Part shown: piece after piece, positions 44,175 through 53,339 of the stretch | Layout of the letters: each line of letters starts with the position of its first letter | How positions within the stretch are numbered: the first letter of the stretch is position 1 | Assembly (NCBI RefSeq): GCF_004359515.1 | Contig: NZ_SCWD01000005.1 | Location: forward strand, 1 to 64,000 | From: Macrococcus carouselicus | GTDB lineage: Bacteria > Bacillota > Bacilli > Staphylococcales > Staphylococcaceae | Length of the DNA stretch: 64,000 nt | Direction: 5' to 3' | Program-made: the position numbers and the translations under genes | The notes under the pieces: model-generated | Seen by the model: the letters and a program-made list of their open reading frames with translations, nothing else | What the model was told of the DNA's origin: nothing | Databases searched by the model: none

Positions 44175-44678
44175 TTAGAGACAGTTAAGAAAGATTTCTA
44201 TCTGCTGAGGGGATTTCAGAATGATGATTCTTTTGTTATCGTTAAGCATATTCAGTTTCTTTAGGATTGCCGGCTTTTTATTTCTTGGGAAATTCCAGAT
44301 CCAAGAGAGGAATTCCAGATCAATTTTCTCGATGCAGCCCTCAGCCATATCCGGTCGGACCGTATGTCGATTCTGCAAGAAGCGCTTAATCGCCTGATAT
44401 GTACAGATGCGCCGACTGATGTCGAGGAAGATAACAGTGTCCGCTTCCATTAGACGTATATCCATCGTCCCTGAATAATTGCCATCGATAATCCACTTAT
44501 CATCCTTCATCAGCTGTGACTGAATCTCCCGCTGCTCCGCTCTTGAAGAAAGCTCCCAGTTTGGTTTCCACATATATGCATCCAGATGATGTACCGGTAG
44601 GTTCAGTTTGTGTCCGATTTGACGGGCAAGGGTCGATTTGCCTGAGCCACCAGAACCGATGATCATGATTCTCCTCAT
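44175..44678 (-). CDS. P-loop kinase-like protein (FlaR / topology-modulation family)
   Basis: A 167-residue P-loop protein with Walker A GSGGSGKSTLA (residues 7-17), then HHLDAYMWKPNWEL, WIIDGNYSGTMDIRLMEADTVIFLDISR and an arginine-bearing lid region, as in proteins annotated DNA topology modulation protein FlaR and adenylate-kinase-like enzymes. Actual substrate unknown. The ATG at 44678 overlaps the Nudix stop (ATGA) and GGAG is 8 bases upstream, so the two genes are coupled. Confidence 0.83.
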   Translation of the reverse strand: MRRIMIIGSGGSGKSTLARQIGHKLNLPVHHLDAYMWKPNWELSSRAEQREIQSQLMKDDKWIIDGNYSGTMDIRLMEADTVIFLDISRRICTYQAIKRFLQNRHTVRPDMAEGCIEKIDLEFLSWIWNFPRNKKPAILKKLNMLNDNKRIIILKSPQQIEIFLNCL

Positions 44679-45169
44679 AGCAGCGGCTCCAGATTGGGCC
44701 ACACTCTGTCTCTAGTGCTGAACACCACTTCGTCTGACAGAATATAATTCGCCATATCAGCTTCAGCAATCCATTTATAATCAATCGTCTCTTTTTCCTG
44801 TAAAGTGACACTGTCTTTTGCTGCACCAGTGTACGCTAAGTAACCGAAGTAATGCGTCTGATTGACATCACTCGTCAGGTTGTAAAGAGGGCTGAGTGAC
44901 TCCACTTTGATTCCCGTCTCCTCCTGGAGTTCACGGACAGCGCCTGCTTCAATCTCCTCACCCTTCAGAATACTTCCTCCAGCCGTGATTTCAAATAGAC
45001 CTCCTCCTCGCTTGTTCCAGTCTCGCTGCATCGCAAGAAAAGAGCCATCTGTATGACGCAGCACTACCTCCGCCACAATGTGATAGAGTTCATCAGGTAT
45101 CAGATTTCCTCTTATAAGGTCTACGCCGGCTTTCTTTAGTTCTTTATCATACCCATCCCAGATTTCCAT
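44675..45169 (-). CDS. Nudix hydrolase
   Basis: A 164-residue Nudix enzyme; the box reads GGSILKGEEIEAGAVRELQEETGI (residues about 65-88), matching Gx5Ex7REUxEExGU. The beginning ELKKAGVDLIRGNLIPDELYHIVAEVV resembles Nudix proteins related to isopentenyl-diphosphate isomerase, but substrate cannot be read from sequence. Coupled by a 4-base overlap to the FlaR-like gene. Confidence 0.9.
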   Translation of the reverse strand: MEIWDGYDKELKKAGVDLIRGNLIPDELYHIVAEVVLRHTDGSFLAMQRDWNKRGGGLFEITAGGSILKGEEIEAGAVRELQEETGIKVESLSPLYNLTSDVNQTHYFGYLAYTGAAKDSVTLQEKETIDYKWIAEADMANYILSDEVVFSTRDRVWPNLEPLL

Positions 45170-45314
45170 AATTGCCCCCCTTAATGTGTCGTTCTCCTAT
45201 TATACATAACCCAAGGATGGGTAGAAAATAATGTTGTTGCTCAAGCTTCCATCCCAGTTGAGAGCTGCTCTCTTTACTGCTCAACAGAGACCAGCACCTT
45301 CTCCATACAAAAAA

Positions 45315-45336
45315 AACGGAGCGCTATGCTCCGGTT
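45315..45336 (-). terminator. Terminator of the isaB-like gene
   Basis: AACGGAGC / GCTCCGGTT stem with a run of A on the left (T-run on the minus strand), just past the stop at 45344. The remaining 45170-45310 holds no gene. Confidence 0.8.
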
Positions 45337-45343
45337 ATGCTTT

Positions 45344-45847
45344 TCAGCTATAGATTGAAACGACTGTCAGGTACCCCTTCGCATCAAATGCTGCAAAGTA
45401 ACCGCCATTTTTCGTTTCATATTTGAGGAATGTTTCCCCTACTTTATTTGTCGTTGTTCTGACTAACTTATTATCTTTATGTGCTTTCAGGAAGGCTGCT
45501 TTTGATACTGTGCCTTTTTTCACCGGAAACTCGATTGTGCTGACTTTACCACGATTGTCTTTGACAATTGTTGTGTCATAGACTTTTGATTTCTGTCCTT
45601 CTCCACCCACTTCAGCGTCTGATGCTACTTTGTAACCATTGAGTGTGAAGTTCTCATTTTTCAATGCTGAGACAAAGTATTTATTTGTCACAAATGTCCC
45701 ATCGTATTGTGTATAACCATTGTAGTTGTAGTATGGCTTTTGGGCAGTTGCCGTTTTCGCATGGGCCGGTTGTTCAGCAACGACTGTTCCAGCTACTATA
45801 GTTGAAGCAATCATACCTGCTCCGATCATTCTGCTCCATTTATTCAT
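45344..45847 (-). CDS. isaB: IsaB family secreted protein
   Basis: A 167-residue secreted protein. The signal peptide ends at PAHA (residue ~29); the mature protein begins PYYNYNGYTQYDGTFVTNKYFVSALKNENFTLNGYK, which matches the immunodominant staphylococcal antigen B family (nucleic-acid-binding surface-associated protein in S. aureus). Length fits. The ATG at 45847 is 8 bases from AGGAG; a GTG three codons earlier overlaps that site. Upstream 45848-46048 is a very A/T-rich divergent promoter region. Confidence 0.85.
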   Translation of the reverse strand: MNKWSRMIGAGMIASTIVAGTVVAEQPAHAKTATAQKPYYNYNGYTQYDGTFVTNKYFVSALKNENFTLNGYKVASDAEVGGEGQKSKVYDTTIVKDNRGKVSTIEFPVKKGTVSKAAFLKAHKDNKLVRTTTNKVGETFLKYETKNGGYFAAFDAKGYLTVVSIYS

Positions 45848-46048
45848 TTGAATCACTCCTAATCTATTTGGTGCTACTCCGTTATTATAGACCTTTCAGT
45901 TTCATTTTACAAAAATTTTTATATTTACTTATAAAGTTATCTACTTATATTACATTATTGTATTTTTTAAAAAATATTACACAATTTTGACCAAATAGTG
46001 AACTTTTTATTATATAATGTCTGTAACTTACATATTGGGGGTAATTAA

Positions 46049-46867
46049 ATGATTTGTAAAAATTGTGGTCATACAGTGAGTCCGAATGATAGTTTCTGCG
46101 GCGAATGCGGGGCAAAGATTCAGCAAGATGAGCAAAAACATGTGGAAGCAGTAAGGACTCATCAGCCAGAGACTGTTCATATCCAGCAAACCCCTATCAT
46201 TAATAAGGAACAGTTAAACAGCCAGTCTCGTGTTCTTGTTAACGAAGGAAAAACATTCTTCTCCCAGGCTTTTAAAAATCATGATCAAGCTTTCGCTCAA
46301 CCCAACCACTTCAGTCCCCTGCTCTCCGTTATTTTGATTGGACTTGGATTACTGATTGCCGCACTTTTCCTCTTTATCATGCTGCCGAGTGAAATAAATG
46401 CTTTAGGTATTTCGAAGACAGGTATGATTTTTAAGTTCATTATGAGCCTGCTGATTTTCATTGCTGTCTTTATCGCAGCAACTTTTCTACTAGCCAGATT
46501 CGCTATCAATCCAGCTCTGACTTTCAAGAAAGTACTATCAGATTATGTCTTAATCAACAGCTTCTCCTTTCTTATCTTTCTGACCGGCCTCTTACTGATT
46601 ATCCTTTACTCTTACACGTTCGGATTAGGTATCATCTTTATCAGTGCAGTACTATTCGCCTTTTCGCCATTATATCTGATCGGTAAGTATTCCTCACATG
46701 TTCAGCCGGGCATTCCCAGTTTCTATACGATTATTATTTACATTCTTGCAATCAGTGTGGCATTCATCATTTTCGGTGAATCCACTATTACATCTATAAC
46801 ACGTGCATTCGCTGCTGCCTCTGGTAGCCTGCTGGATGGTATGTTCAATTCATTTAATGGTTACTAA
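46049..46867 (+). CDS. Zinc-ribbon membrane protein (272 aa)
   Basis: A 272-residue protein: an N-terminal zinc ribbon CKNCG...CGECGAK (residues 3-23), a 60-residue hydrophilic linker, then six membrane helices (about 91-260). The binding site GGGGG is 8 bases from the ATG. It precedes, by 11 bases, the YvbJ/TcaA-like gene that has the same kind of zinc ribbon, so they are likely one operon. Function unknown; resembles zinc-ribbon 'YIP1-like' membrane proteins in layout. Confidence 0.78.
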   Translation: MICKNCGHTVSPNDSFCGECGAKIQQDEQKHVEAVRTHQPETVHIQQTPIINKEQLNSQSRVLVNEGKTFFSQAFKNHDQAFAQPNHFSPLLSVILIGLGLLIAALFLFIMLPSEINALGISKTGMIFKFIMSLLIFIAVFIAATFLLARFAINPALTFKKVLSDYVLINSFSFLIFLTGLLLIILYSYTFGLGIIFISAVLFAFSPLYLIGKYSSHVQPGIPSFYTIIIYILAISVAFIIFGESTITSITRAFAAASGSLLDGMFNSFNGY

Positions 46868-46878
46868 GGAGGAAGAAT

Positions 46879-48675
46879 ATGAAATTCTGTAGAAATTGTG
46901 GTGCTGAGGTCAAGGAAAATCAAAAAGTGTGTACGCAGTGCGGCACCGCTGTCAATCAGCAGCCGGAAACCGTTCAGATGAGGCAGGAAACGATTCCGGG
47001 ACAACCGATGTCACGTTCTCTTAAAATACTGCTCATCAGTAGTCTGGCTGCGCTTGTCCTTCTGTTCGGCGTCTATAAATTACTCGAAAGTCAGTTTTCA
47101 GTGACCAATCAGGCCGATAAGATAGCAGCAGCTGTAACGAGTGGTAACAGTGAAGAGATAAGCAATCTTATCACAAGTGACGGCAAAAAGCTTACAGAGC
47201 CGGAAGCTAATGCCTTTATCAAATATATGAAAGCCGTGGATACCGATCGCAGCTTCAACACAAATCTTAAAACATCTGTTCAAAGTCTAGAACAGACAAA
47301 GCTGCCTGAAGCATCCGTTTATCTGGATGATTCCCATGTGATGAGAGTTACAGAGGAAGGCAGAAAAATGGGGCTGTTCAGAAATTACACTTTCTCTATT
47401 CCAAAGCAGAAGATGAAACTGTATGGCAATGACTTCTCTACTGTGAAGTTCAAAGCAGAAGGTAAGGAACATAACATCGAGACTGAGCCTAACAATCCAT
47501 CTGAAGTCGGCATGTTCACACTGGGTGATTATCAGTTCGATGCAACGAAGACCGTTGATAAAACCGAATTCAAAGGCAAACTGAATGCCCTGATGAGCGA
47601 AAGTGAGCAAGTAACTGAAGACTTTGACTTTACCTATCTGACTGTTTCTTTTGAGAATGGTTATGAACTTGATGAGGATTCATATAAAGTCATGATTGAC
47701 GGCAAAGAAGCGAAACTGCAGACATCAAGCTACGGTGCATATAAAGTCGGCCCTTTTAAAATCGACCAGACGCTCGAAATCAAAGGTGAAGGAAAGTTGG
47801 GTGATGAGACTTTCAAAACAGAAACTGAGTCTGTAACCACTGAAAAAAGCGATGAGGAACAGCTGGTCATGCTGTCATTTAATGAAGAAGAAATTTCTGA
47901 TGCATCATCGGCTAACTTCGAGAAGGAAATAAAACAATCTGAAGAACAAAGTGATAGAAGAAGTGTCGATATCAATTCTGATGCTTTCAATGAAGATTTC
48001 ATTCATACTAATGCGCTTGATGGCTATCGTGATATCAAGATGGGCATGACAAAAGATGAAGTCGAGGAATTACTGGGAGAGGACTCTTCACTTATCGACA
48101 GCACAAAAGATGACATGAGAAAATACGGTGACATCGCTATCGATTATGATAAAAAGGATAAAGTCGAACGCATTATGATCATTCCTTCATGGCCAACTTC
48201 TAAAGAAGAGATCGTTGATGAATTCGGCAGCTTCATTCATTCAGGTCAGGATGATTACGGAGAATCCGCTTCATTCATGGACAGCAAGATCAACGGCTTC
48301 GCCCTTGTCTTCGTCTTTGATGATGACGACGACCTGAAATATATCTATCAGCGTGATGAACGTGCAACTGATCCCTGGAAGAACGGTGCCGCAGTGACAA
48401 CTTCAACTGAAAATGCTGATGAAGAAACAGCATCAGAGGAGGATGTCGTCACCAATGCTGCAGAAGCTAAACAGGCAGCGTTAGACTTCGCTGACGGTTC
48501 ATTTGACGAAGGTTCCAATGAAGTTCGTGCACCTGAAAAGAATGACACAGGCTGGGGATTCGGTATATTCGATGCAGATGGCAATGCTATTAAATCATAC
48601 GATATCCAGCCAGATGGCTACGTCATCGAATATAATGGTGACGGTGAACAAGTGAACAGCGGTTACACCAATTAA
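46879..48675 (+). CDS. TcaA/YvbJ-like zinc-ribbon membrane-anchored protein
   Basis: A 598-residue protein: zinc ribbon FCRNCGAEVKENQKVCTQCGTA (residues 3-24), one membrane helix (about 48-68), then a long extracytoplasmic region with the TcaA-type beta domains (SLEQTKLPEASVYLDDSHVMRV; VDKTEFKGKLNALMSESEQ) and, from about residue 375, a module DGYRDIKMGMTKDEVEELLGEDSS of SmpA-like character, and a last Tyr/Gly-rich domain. TcaA in S. aureus affects teicoplanin sensitivity; YvbJ of Bacillus is similar in length. A cell-envelope role is inferred. AGGAGGAAGAAT precedes the ATG. Confidence 0.85.
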   Translation: MKFCRNCGAEVKENQKVCTQCGTAVNQQPETVQMRQETIPGQPMSRSLKILLISSLAALVLLFGVYKLLESQFSVTNQADKIAAAVTSGNSEEISNLITSDGKKLTEPEANAFIKYMKAVDTDRSFNTNLKTSVQSLEQTKLPEASVYLDDSHVMRVTEEGRKMGLFRNYTFSIPKQKMKLYGNDFSTVKFKAEGKEHNIETEPNNPSEVGMFTLGDYQFDATKTVDKTEFKGKLNALMSESEQVTEDFDFTYLTVSFENGYELDEDSYKVMIDGKEAKLQTSSYGAYKVGPFKIDQTLEIKGEGKLGDETFKTETESVTTEKSDEEQLVMLSFNEEEISDASSANFEKEIKQSEEQSDRRSVDINSDAFNEDFIHTNALDGYRDIKMGMTKDEVEELLGEDSSLIDSTKDDMRKYGDIAIDYDKKDKVERIMIIPSWPTSKEEIVDEFGSFIHSGQDDYGESASFMDSKINGFALVFVFDDDDDLKYIYQRDERATDPWKNGAAVTTSTENADEETASEEDVVTNAAEAKQAALDFADGSFDEGSNEVRAPEKNDTGWGFGIFDADGNAIKSYDIQPDGYVIEYNGDGEQVNSGYTN

Positions 48676-48677
48676 AA

Positions 48678-48711
48678 AAGACCTCTTCAGAAATATTTCT
48701 GAAGAGGTCTT
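48678..48711. terminator. Bidirectional terminator, 34-base perfect palindrome
   Basis: AAGACCTCTTCAGAAAT and its exact complement, between the TcaA-like gene and the convergent glmS gene; T-runs are short. Confidence 0.9.
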
Positions 48712-48717
48712 CTGCTC

Positions 48718-50520
48718 TTATTCTACTGTTACTGATTTCGCTAAGTTACGTGGTTTGTCAACGTCACAGCCTCTGTGAAGTGCTGCGTAGTAAGCTAAGA
48801 GCTGAGTGACAACAACTGATACAAGCGGTGCCAGCATTTCGTGAACGTGAGGGATGACGTATGTGTCACCATCCTGTTCTAAGCCTGCCATCGTGATGAT
48901 ACATGGATGAGCACCACGTGCGACTACTTCCTTCACGTTACCACGGATTGATAAGTTGACCGCTTCCTGTGTCGCAAGTGCGATAACCGGTGTCCCTTCT
49001 TCAATCAGTGCGATTGTACCATGCTTCAATTCTCCGCCGGCAAATCCTTCTGCCTGAATGTAAGAGATTTCTTTTAATTTAAGTGAACCTTCAACACCGA
49101 CATAGAAGTCCATACCGCGTCCGATGAAGAATGCGTTCCGAGTGGTCTCCAAGAAGTCAGTCGTAAAGCCTTCAATTGTATGAGCGTCATCGATAACCGC
49201 TGTGATGGCAGCTGTCACTTTCGCCAGTTCAGGTAGTAAGTCGATGTCTGACTTCATACCAGCATCCTTCGCGACTACCTGCGCAAGGATCGCGAGTACT
49301 GCAATCTGTGCTGTATAGGCTTTAGTAGAAGCTACAGCGATTTCAGGACCTGCATGAAGGATGAGTGTATGATCCGCTTCACGAGATAATGTTGAGCCTG
49401 GTACGTTTGTCACTGTCAGGGCAGTGTGACCAAGCTTTTTAATCGCAACGAGTACGGCACGGCTGTCTGCCGTCTCACCAGATTGTGAGATGAAGATGAA
49501 TAATGGCTTCTTCGATAATAACGGCATGTTGTAGACGAATTCTGAAGCCACATGTACTTCAGCCGGTACACCTGCCCATTTTTCTAAGTACTCTTTACCG
49601 ACAAGACCTGCATTATATGAAGTACCGCAGGCAACGATGTAGATACGGTCAGCTTTACGCACTGCTTTCACGATATCTTTATCGATCATGAGTTCGCCTT
49701 TGTCATCCTGATATTTCTGAATGATTTTACGCATCACACCTGGCTGCTCGTGAATTTCTTTTAACATGTAATGTGCATAAGTGCCTTTTTCGATATCAGA
49801 TGCATCGATTTCAGCTTTGTAAGGTTTACGGCTGATTTCTTTACCATCAGCGTCTTTAATAGTCACTTTGTCTTTCTCAACAAGAACGATTTCGCCGTCA
49901 GTCAGTTCAACATAAGTATCTGTTACCTGCAGCATCGCCATCGCATCACTTGCGATAACATTGAAGCCTTCACCCAGACCGACAAGTAAAGGGGATTTGT
50001 TTTTAGCAACGAAGATTACGTCAGGGTTCTCTTTATCAAGTAACCCGAGTGCATATGAACCGTGAAGTAATTTAAGCACTTCAACGAATGCTTTCTCAGT
50101 GTCTAAACCTTGTTTAGAGAAGAATTCAACTAACTGCACGATGACTTCTGTATCTGTATCAGAAGTAAGTGTCACACCTGTTAAGTATTCTTTCTTCAGC
50201 TGTTCATAGTTCTCGATTACGCCGTTATGCACTAAAGTGAATCGCTCTGATTCTGATTGATGCGGATGAGAGTTTGTATGGTTAGGCACGCCGTGCGTCG
50301 CCCAGCGCGTATGACCGATACCTGTAGATGTCTCAAATGATGAATCGACAACTTTACGCAGTTCAGCGATACGGCCTTTTTCTTTGTATACACGGACATC
50401 TTCGCCGTTACGCACTGCGATACCCGCAGAATCATAACCGCGGTACTCGAGTTTCTCCAGTCCTTTAAGTAGAATTTCCTTTGCGTCTTCAGTTCCAATA
50501 TATCCAACGATACCGCACAT
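48718..50520 (-). CDS. glmS: Glutamine--fructose-6-phosphate aminotransferase (isomerizing)
   Basis: A 600-residue enzyme making glucosamine-6-phosphate from fructose-6-phosphate and glutamine, the first step to UDP-GlcNAc and peptidoglycan. The N-terminal nucleophile cysteine follows the initiator Met ([13 protein letters not shown]), so the ATG directly before TGC at 50520 is the start, with GGAGG 8 bases upstream; a second ATG two codons earlier is not used for that reason. Glutaminase motifs [13 protein letters not shown], and SIS-domain [18 protein letters not shown], and C-terminal LAKSVTVE are intact. Confidence 0.97.
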   Translation of the reverse strand: MCGIVGYIGTEDAKEILLKGLEKLEYRGYDSAGIAVRNGEDVRVYKEKGRIAELRKVVDSSFETSTGIGHTRWATHGVPNHTNSHPHQSESERFTLVHNGVIENYEQLKKEYLTGVTLTSDTDTEVIVQLVEFFSKQGLDTEKAFVEVLKLLHGSYALGLLDKENPDVIFVAKNKSPLLVGLGEGFNVIASDAMAMLQVTDTYVELTDGEIVLVEKDKVTIKDADGKEISRKPYKAEIDASDIEKGTYAHYMLKEIHEQPGVMRKIIQKYQDDKGELMIDKDIVKAVRKADRIYIVACGTSYNAGLVGKEYLEKWAGVPAEVHVASEFVYNMPLLSKKPLFIFISQSGETADSRAVLVAIKKLGHTALTVTNVPGSTLSREADHTLILHAGPEIAVASTKAYTAQIAVLAILAQVVAKDAGMKSDIDLLPELAKVTAAITAVIDDAHTIEGFTTDFLETTRNAFFIGRGMDFYVGVEGSLKLKEISYIQAEGFAGGELKHGTIALIEEGTPVIALATQEAVNLSIRGNVKEVVARGAHPCIITMAGLEQDGDTYVIPHVHEMLAPLVSVVVTQLLAYYAALHRGCDVDKPRNLAKSVTVE

Positions 50521-50574
50521 ATTCATTTCCTCCGATTAATTCGTATATTTTAATAGTGTGTCGCTCGTTAGTTT

Positions 50575-50730
50575 AGCGTAGTTGCTTCTGCTGACGTCTT
50601 TGTACGACCAGTCACCTGGCAGGTTTAACATTCAGCTGTCGAACAAGCATATCCGGAATGGCATCCGCCGAAAGTTCGATGACCATCCTCCTCGTCAACA
50701 GTGTTCACTGTTCTGGCGCTGTATCCCTTA
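50575..50730 (-). ncRNA. glmS self-cleaving ribozyme in the glmS 5' leader
   Basis: On the minus strand the leader reads AGCGCCAGAAC, then a P1-type hairpin (AGTGAACACT), TTGACGAGGAGG, ATCGAA...TTTCGGCGGATGCC and later CAGGTGACTGG and GACGTCAGCAG, the conserved core of the glmS catalytic riboswitch. Cleavage is expected between 50720 (A-1) and 50719 (G1). Glucosamine-6-phosphate acts as the cofactor that triggers it, lowering glmS mRNA. Confidence 0.9.
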
Positions 50731-50850
50731 TTACTCCTTTAATCCTCCTGTTCTGCTAAACTTTATTAATTGTACTATTTTTTCATAATTCAAACAAGGA
50801 TGGAGTATATGTTTCACTGCAACTCGCATGTCGCATTTCCTCACATGGAA

Positions 50851-50876
50851 AAAAGCCCGGAGATTTCCGGGCTTTT
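50851..50876. terminator. Terminator between the glmS leader and the Ig-like remnant
   Basis: AAAAGCCCGG / CCGGGCTTTT stem, minus strand and plus strand both with A/T tails. Confidence 0.88.
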
Positions 50877-50979
50877 TCGACTATATGAGTCTGTGAAGTG
50901 TTTAATTAGTTACTATACGCTAAAATAGTGAAGGCAAAAAATCCAGGTTATCTGCTGTTTGTCTAGGTTGACCTAAGTT

Positions 50980-51287
50980 CTACGAAACTTTGACAGTAAT
51001 CCCTCTGCTCTTATTACCGGCCTTGTCTTTCAGATAGACAGTCAATACAGTCCCTTTCTTCTGTTTCACTATTTTAATTGAATAACTATTATTAGATGAG
51101 ACTTTGCCTGTCACATATTTAGTCTTACCTTTATAGACTTCCACAATCGCATCCTTCTCACCTTTGCCAGATACACTGGTCGATTGAGTGGTCATCTTGT
51201 TGGCAGTGGCAGGAGCCGGCGCTATTTTATCGATGACAGTCGTCGTGACAGAAGCACTTCTTGTACCTCTATAGTCAAATCTGTTGC
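50980..51287 (-). pseudogene. 3' fragment of an Ig-like repeat surface protein gene
   Basis: A frame running from about 51287 to the stop at 50980 encodes VTTTVIDKIAPAPATANKMTTQSTSVSG, GEKDAIVEVYKGKTKYV and LTVYLKDKAGNKSRGITVKVS. This is the repeat unit of bacterial Ig-like (Big_6-type) surface proteins, where xDKxAP...V.G...A...V...DxAGNxS recurs. It begins abruptly next to the tsuB remnant and has no start codon with a binding site, so it is the severed tail of a larger gene. Confidence 0.7.
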
Positions 51288-51730
51288 CTATGTGCAGTCG
51301 AAGTCAGTCTTTAAGTCTTCACCTACTGTAAGTTCTTTCATCTTCTGACGAACAGGAAGTAACTTACCGCTTATTGTATTGTTTCTAAGTGCAGTCTTAT
51401 CCGGCAGACACCATTTGGACTTACGTGAGCCTCACGCTGCCATATATGATCCAACAGCCGCTCGCTTGCACGATACTACGTCCCTGTCGCACAACCAAAG
51501 ATTAAGATAGCTAATACCAAAAACAACTGAATCAATAATCATGACAATCAGTGAAATGATTTAAACAGCAGCTAAATAATATTAAGCGCCGTTAGTACTT
51601 ATAGCCCGATTCATTGAATGATAATAGCGATGAGCACCTTGTTGTTTTTTGTACAAAAATATCTCAAAAGCCACCCGTCTGACAGAATTGCGTGCGCTGC
51701 ATCACAAAAACGAGCATACGCCGATAAGTG
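51288..51730 (-). pseudogene. Decayed duplicate of the tsuA-tsuB pair
   Basis: Minus-strand debris aligns by eye with the intact genes at 26022-27322. Next to the 5' end GTGCGCTGCATCACAAAAACGAGCAT corresponds to the RTRFC region. Then come stretches for IAIIIQ, the cysteine loop GC.TG...YRA, and GS.MAA.GSR; after a large internal deletion, the block GACGAACAGGAAGTAAC is identical to that near the tsuA end. It is fused to QKMKELTVGEDLKTDFDCT of tsuB, then a stop. Many stops and frameshifts interrupt it. Confidence 0.75.
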
Positions 51731-51857
51731 GACAATAAGATTAATAAACAGAGAAAATTTAACGTACATGTACTGAGAAATTTAATCATAGTTAAATGAT
51801 ATACATGGGTGATATTACAGTTTATACTATATTTAATAACTGGAAGGAAGTGAGGAC

Positions 51858-52259
51858 ATGCCTAAAGAATTAAGATTAAAGTTTATTCTAACGACAGCTT
51901 TTTTCATCGCAATATTGATTGTGCTGCCTTTTATTAGTAATAGTCTATCACAGCTCAACGCGCGCTACTTATATGTTGTATTAGCGGGTCTATTAATTTT
52001 CAATTATTTTGAGATGATTTCACATTATCACTTTCAGCAGCATAGCACACCCAGCAACTTCAAAAAACTAAAAACCATAATATTATTAACAATCGCCTAT
52101 TACATCCTGGTCACTGTTGTCTTTTGTACCATTGCGTTTGTCACACACAATGCCACATTTGATCCATGGTATACATTATTTTTAATGACGCTGATTTCAT
52201 TCTTTCAGTATAGGGGGATGAAAAAAATCGCAGGGGAGGTTGAGTACTGGAAAAGTTAA
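51858..52259 (+). CDS. Hypothetical membrane protein (133 aa)
   Basis: Not recognised. Four hydrophobic helices (about residues 9-28, 38-55, 70-92, 105-120), basic ends, and no conserved polar motif. GGAAGGAAGTGAGGAC precedes the ATG. It lies in the broken-gene stretch between glmS and mtlA but is itself intact. Confidence 0.65.
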   Translation: MPKELRLKFILTTAFFIAILIVLPFISNSLSQLNARYLYVVLAGLLIFNYFEMISHYHFQQHSTPSNFKKLKTIILLTIAYYILVTVVFCTIAFVTHNATFDPWYTLFLMTLISFFQYRGMKKIAGEVEYWKS

Positions 52260-52326
52260 GTGTGGGTGTTATCTCTTGACACGTTTATATAAGTAACATG
52301 CTATTATCATTTTATGAGGTGATTTT

Positions 52327-52500
52327 ATGAAAAATGAGACGTTAAATATCATAGGTAAAATTGTTATTATTGCTGTTATTCTAGTATCAATCACGTTATT
52401 TTATTTTGCGAAGCCTTTACTGACGCCAGACGGAACCATTGTAGAGGCATCAGCTTTTTATCATAATACGATATCGCAAACAGTTTCTTATCTTTATTGA
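52327..52500 (+). CDS. Small one-helix membrane protein, probably truncated (57 aa)
   Basis: GAGGTGATTTT precedes an ATG opening KNETLNIIGKIVIIAVILVSITLFYFAKPLL, a single membrane helix of good quality. From about residue 30 onward it is antisense to the convergent 52391-52912 gene, and the last part (GTIVEASAFYHNTISQTV) is uncharacteristic. It looks like the 5' end of a gene cut by a deletion, with its stop supplied by foreign sequence. Confidence 0.45.
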   Translation: MKNETLNIIGKIVIIAVILVSITLFYFAKPLLTPDGTIVEASAFYHNTISQTVSYLY

Positions 52501-52912
52501 AGTACATATAGGTATAGCCATAGCGGTATCGATATGTCTTAAACTCACCGTTATCATCCCAGTCAGGCTGATCTTTCCATGTCTTCTCAGGCTTGCCCCA
52601 TAATTTGCGTATCGCCTTTGTATCAACATTCATCGTCTCGTCTAAATGATTGTAATCAAATGATAATAGTATGAAGTCTTTCTTCTTCCACTTCTCTTTT
52701 CCCGAAAACGACAAGATAACTGAATGGTCCTGATCGCCATAGTCGTAGCTAAATGACGTCGGATAATCAGAAGACTCTTCAGCAGGACATTTGCCTAGTT
52801 GCTCAAGCACTTCACTGTAAGTGGATCCGTATTTGATTCCGTTGTAATTGAACGTTCCTTCTGTCCTCTGTTCAATAATCTTTATGTCAGTTATATTCGG
52901 TAATTTCAGCAT
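52391..52912 (-). CDS. Hypothetical protein (173 aa) with SmpA-like repeat
   Basis: Not recognised as a named family. Cytoplasmic-looking, no signal peptide. Two similar segments: YNGIKYGSTYSEVLEQLGKCPAEE and KAIRKLWGKPEKTWKD, each resembling the glycine-helix pattern of SmpA/BLIP-type modules seen in the 40135 and 46879 proteins. The C-terminal 30 residues overlap the convergent small ORF by 110 bases, so its real end may be earlier or altered. An AAGGAGATGTCACA site lies before the start. Confidence 0.6.
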   Translation of the reverse strand: MLKLPNITDIKIIEQRTEGTFNYNGIKYGSTYSEVLEQLGKCPAEESSDYPTSFSYDYGDQDHSVILSFSGKEKWKKKDFILLSFDYNHLDETMNVDTKAIRKLWGKPEKTWKDQPDWDDNGEFKTYRYRYGYTYMYFNKDKKLFAISYYDKKLMPLQWFRLASVKASQNKIT

Positions 52913-53024
52913 TGTGACATCTCCTTATAACTAGGTTGAATTTATATCTATCCGCCACCATAGATATTGTATATCCATCGTGCAATTAATAGGACATCCA
53001 TTATATAATTGTAAAAAATTCCAT

Positions 53025-53339
53025 CTATTTCTTATAAGCTTTTGTTCTGAACATGTAACTATTGAATCCAATCGTACTTATAAAAATGACTACAAACAGA
53101 ACATATGCTCCCCACTCTGGTCCGAAGTTGGTGACTAAATAGAGTGCAATGATTTCTGCACTGACAATAAACAAAAACTTGCCCGTACCCTGGCATAATT
53201 TCTTCTTGTCATATTAGCTCTGCTGATCTTTACTCATCGTATTGTAGCCGGCAATCAGCATCGCACCTTTCCCCATTGAAAACATAACAGCAAGCGGTAT
53301 AAGAAAGAGTAATATGATGATCATTAATATAAGCGGCAT
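53025..53339 (-). pseudogene. DUF3784-like membrane protein gene with a premature stop
   Basis: GGAGGG, 7 bases, then ATG at 53339 opens PLILMIIILLFLIPLAV, MLIAGYNTMSKDQQS and then TAA at 53214-53216, followed in the same frame by YDKKKLCQGTGKFLFIVSAEIIALYLV and a second helix to a stop at 53025. The 104-codon frame has exactly one in-frame stop; AGYNTMSKD...YDKKKLC is the family signature. A single base change (for example AAA or GAA to TAA) explains it. The remaining gap to 53561 should hold the mtl promoter. Confidence 0.72.
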
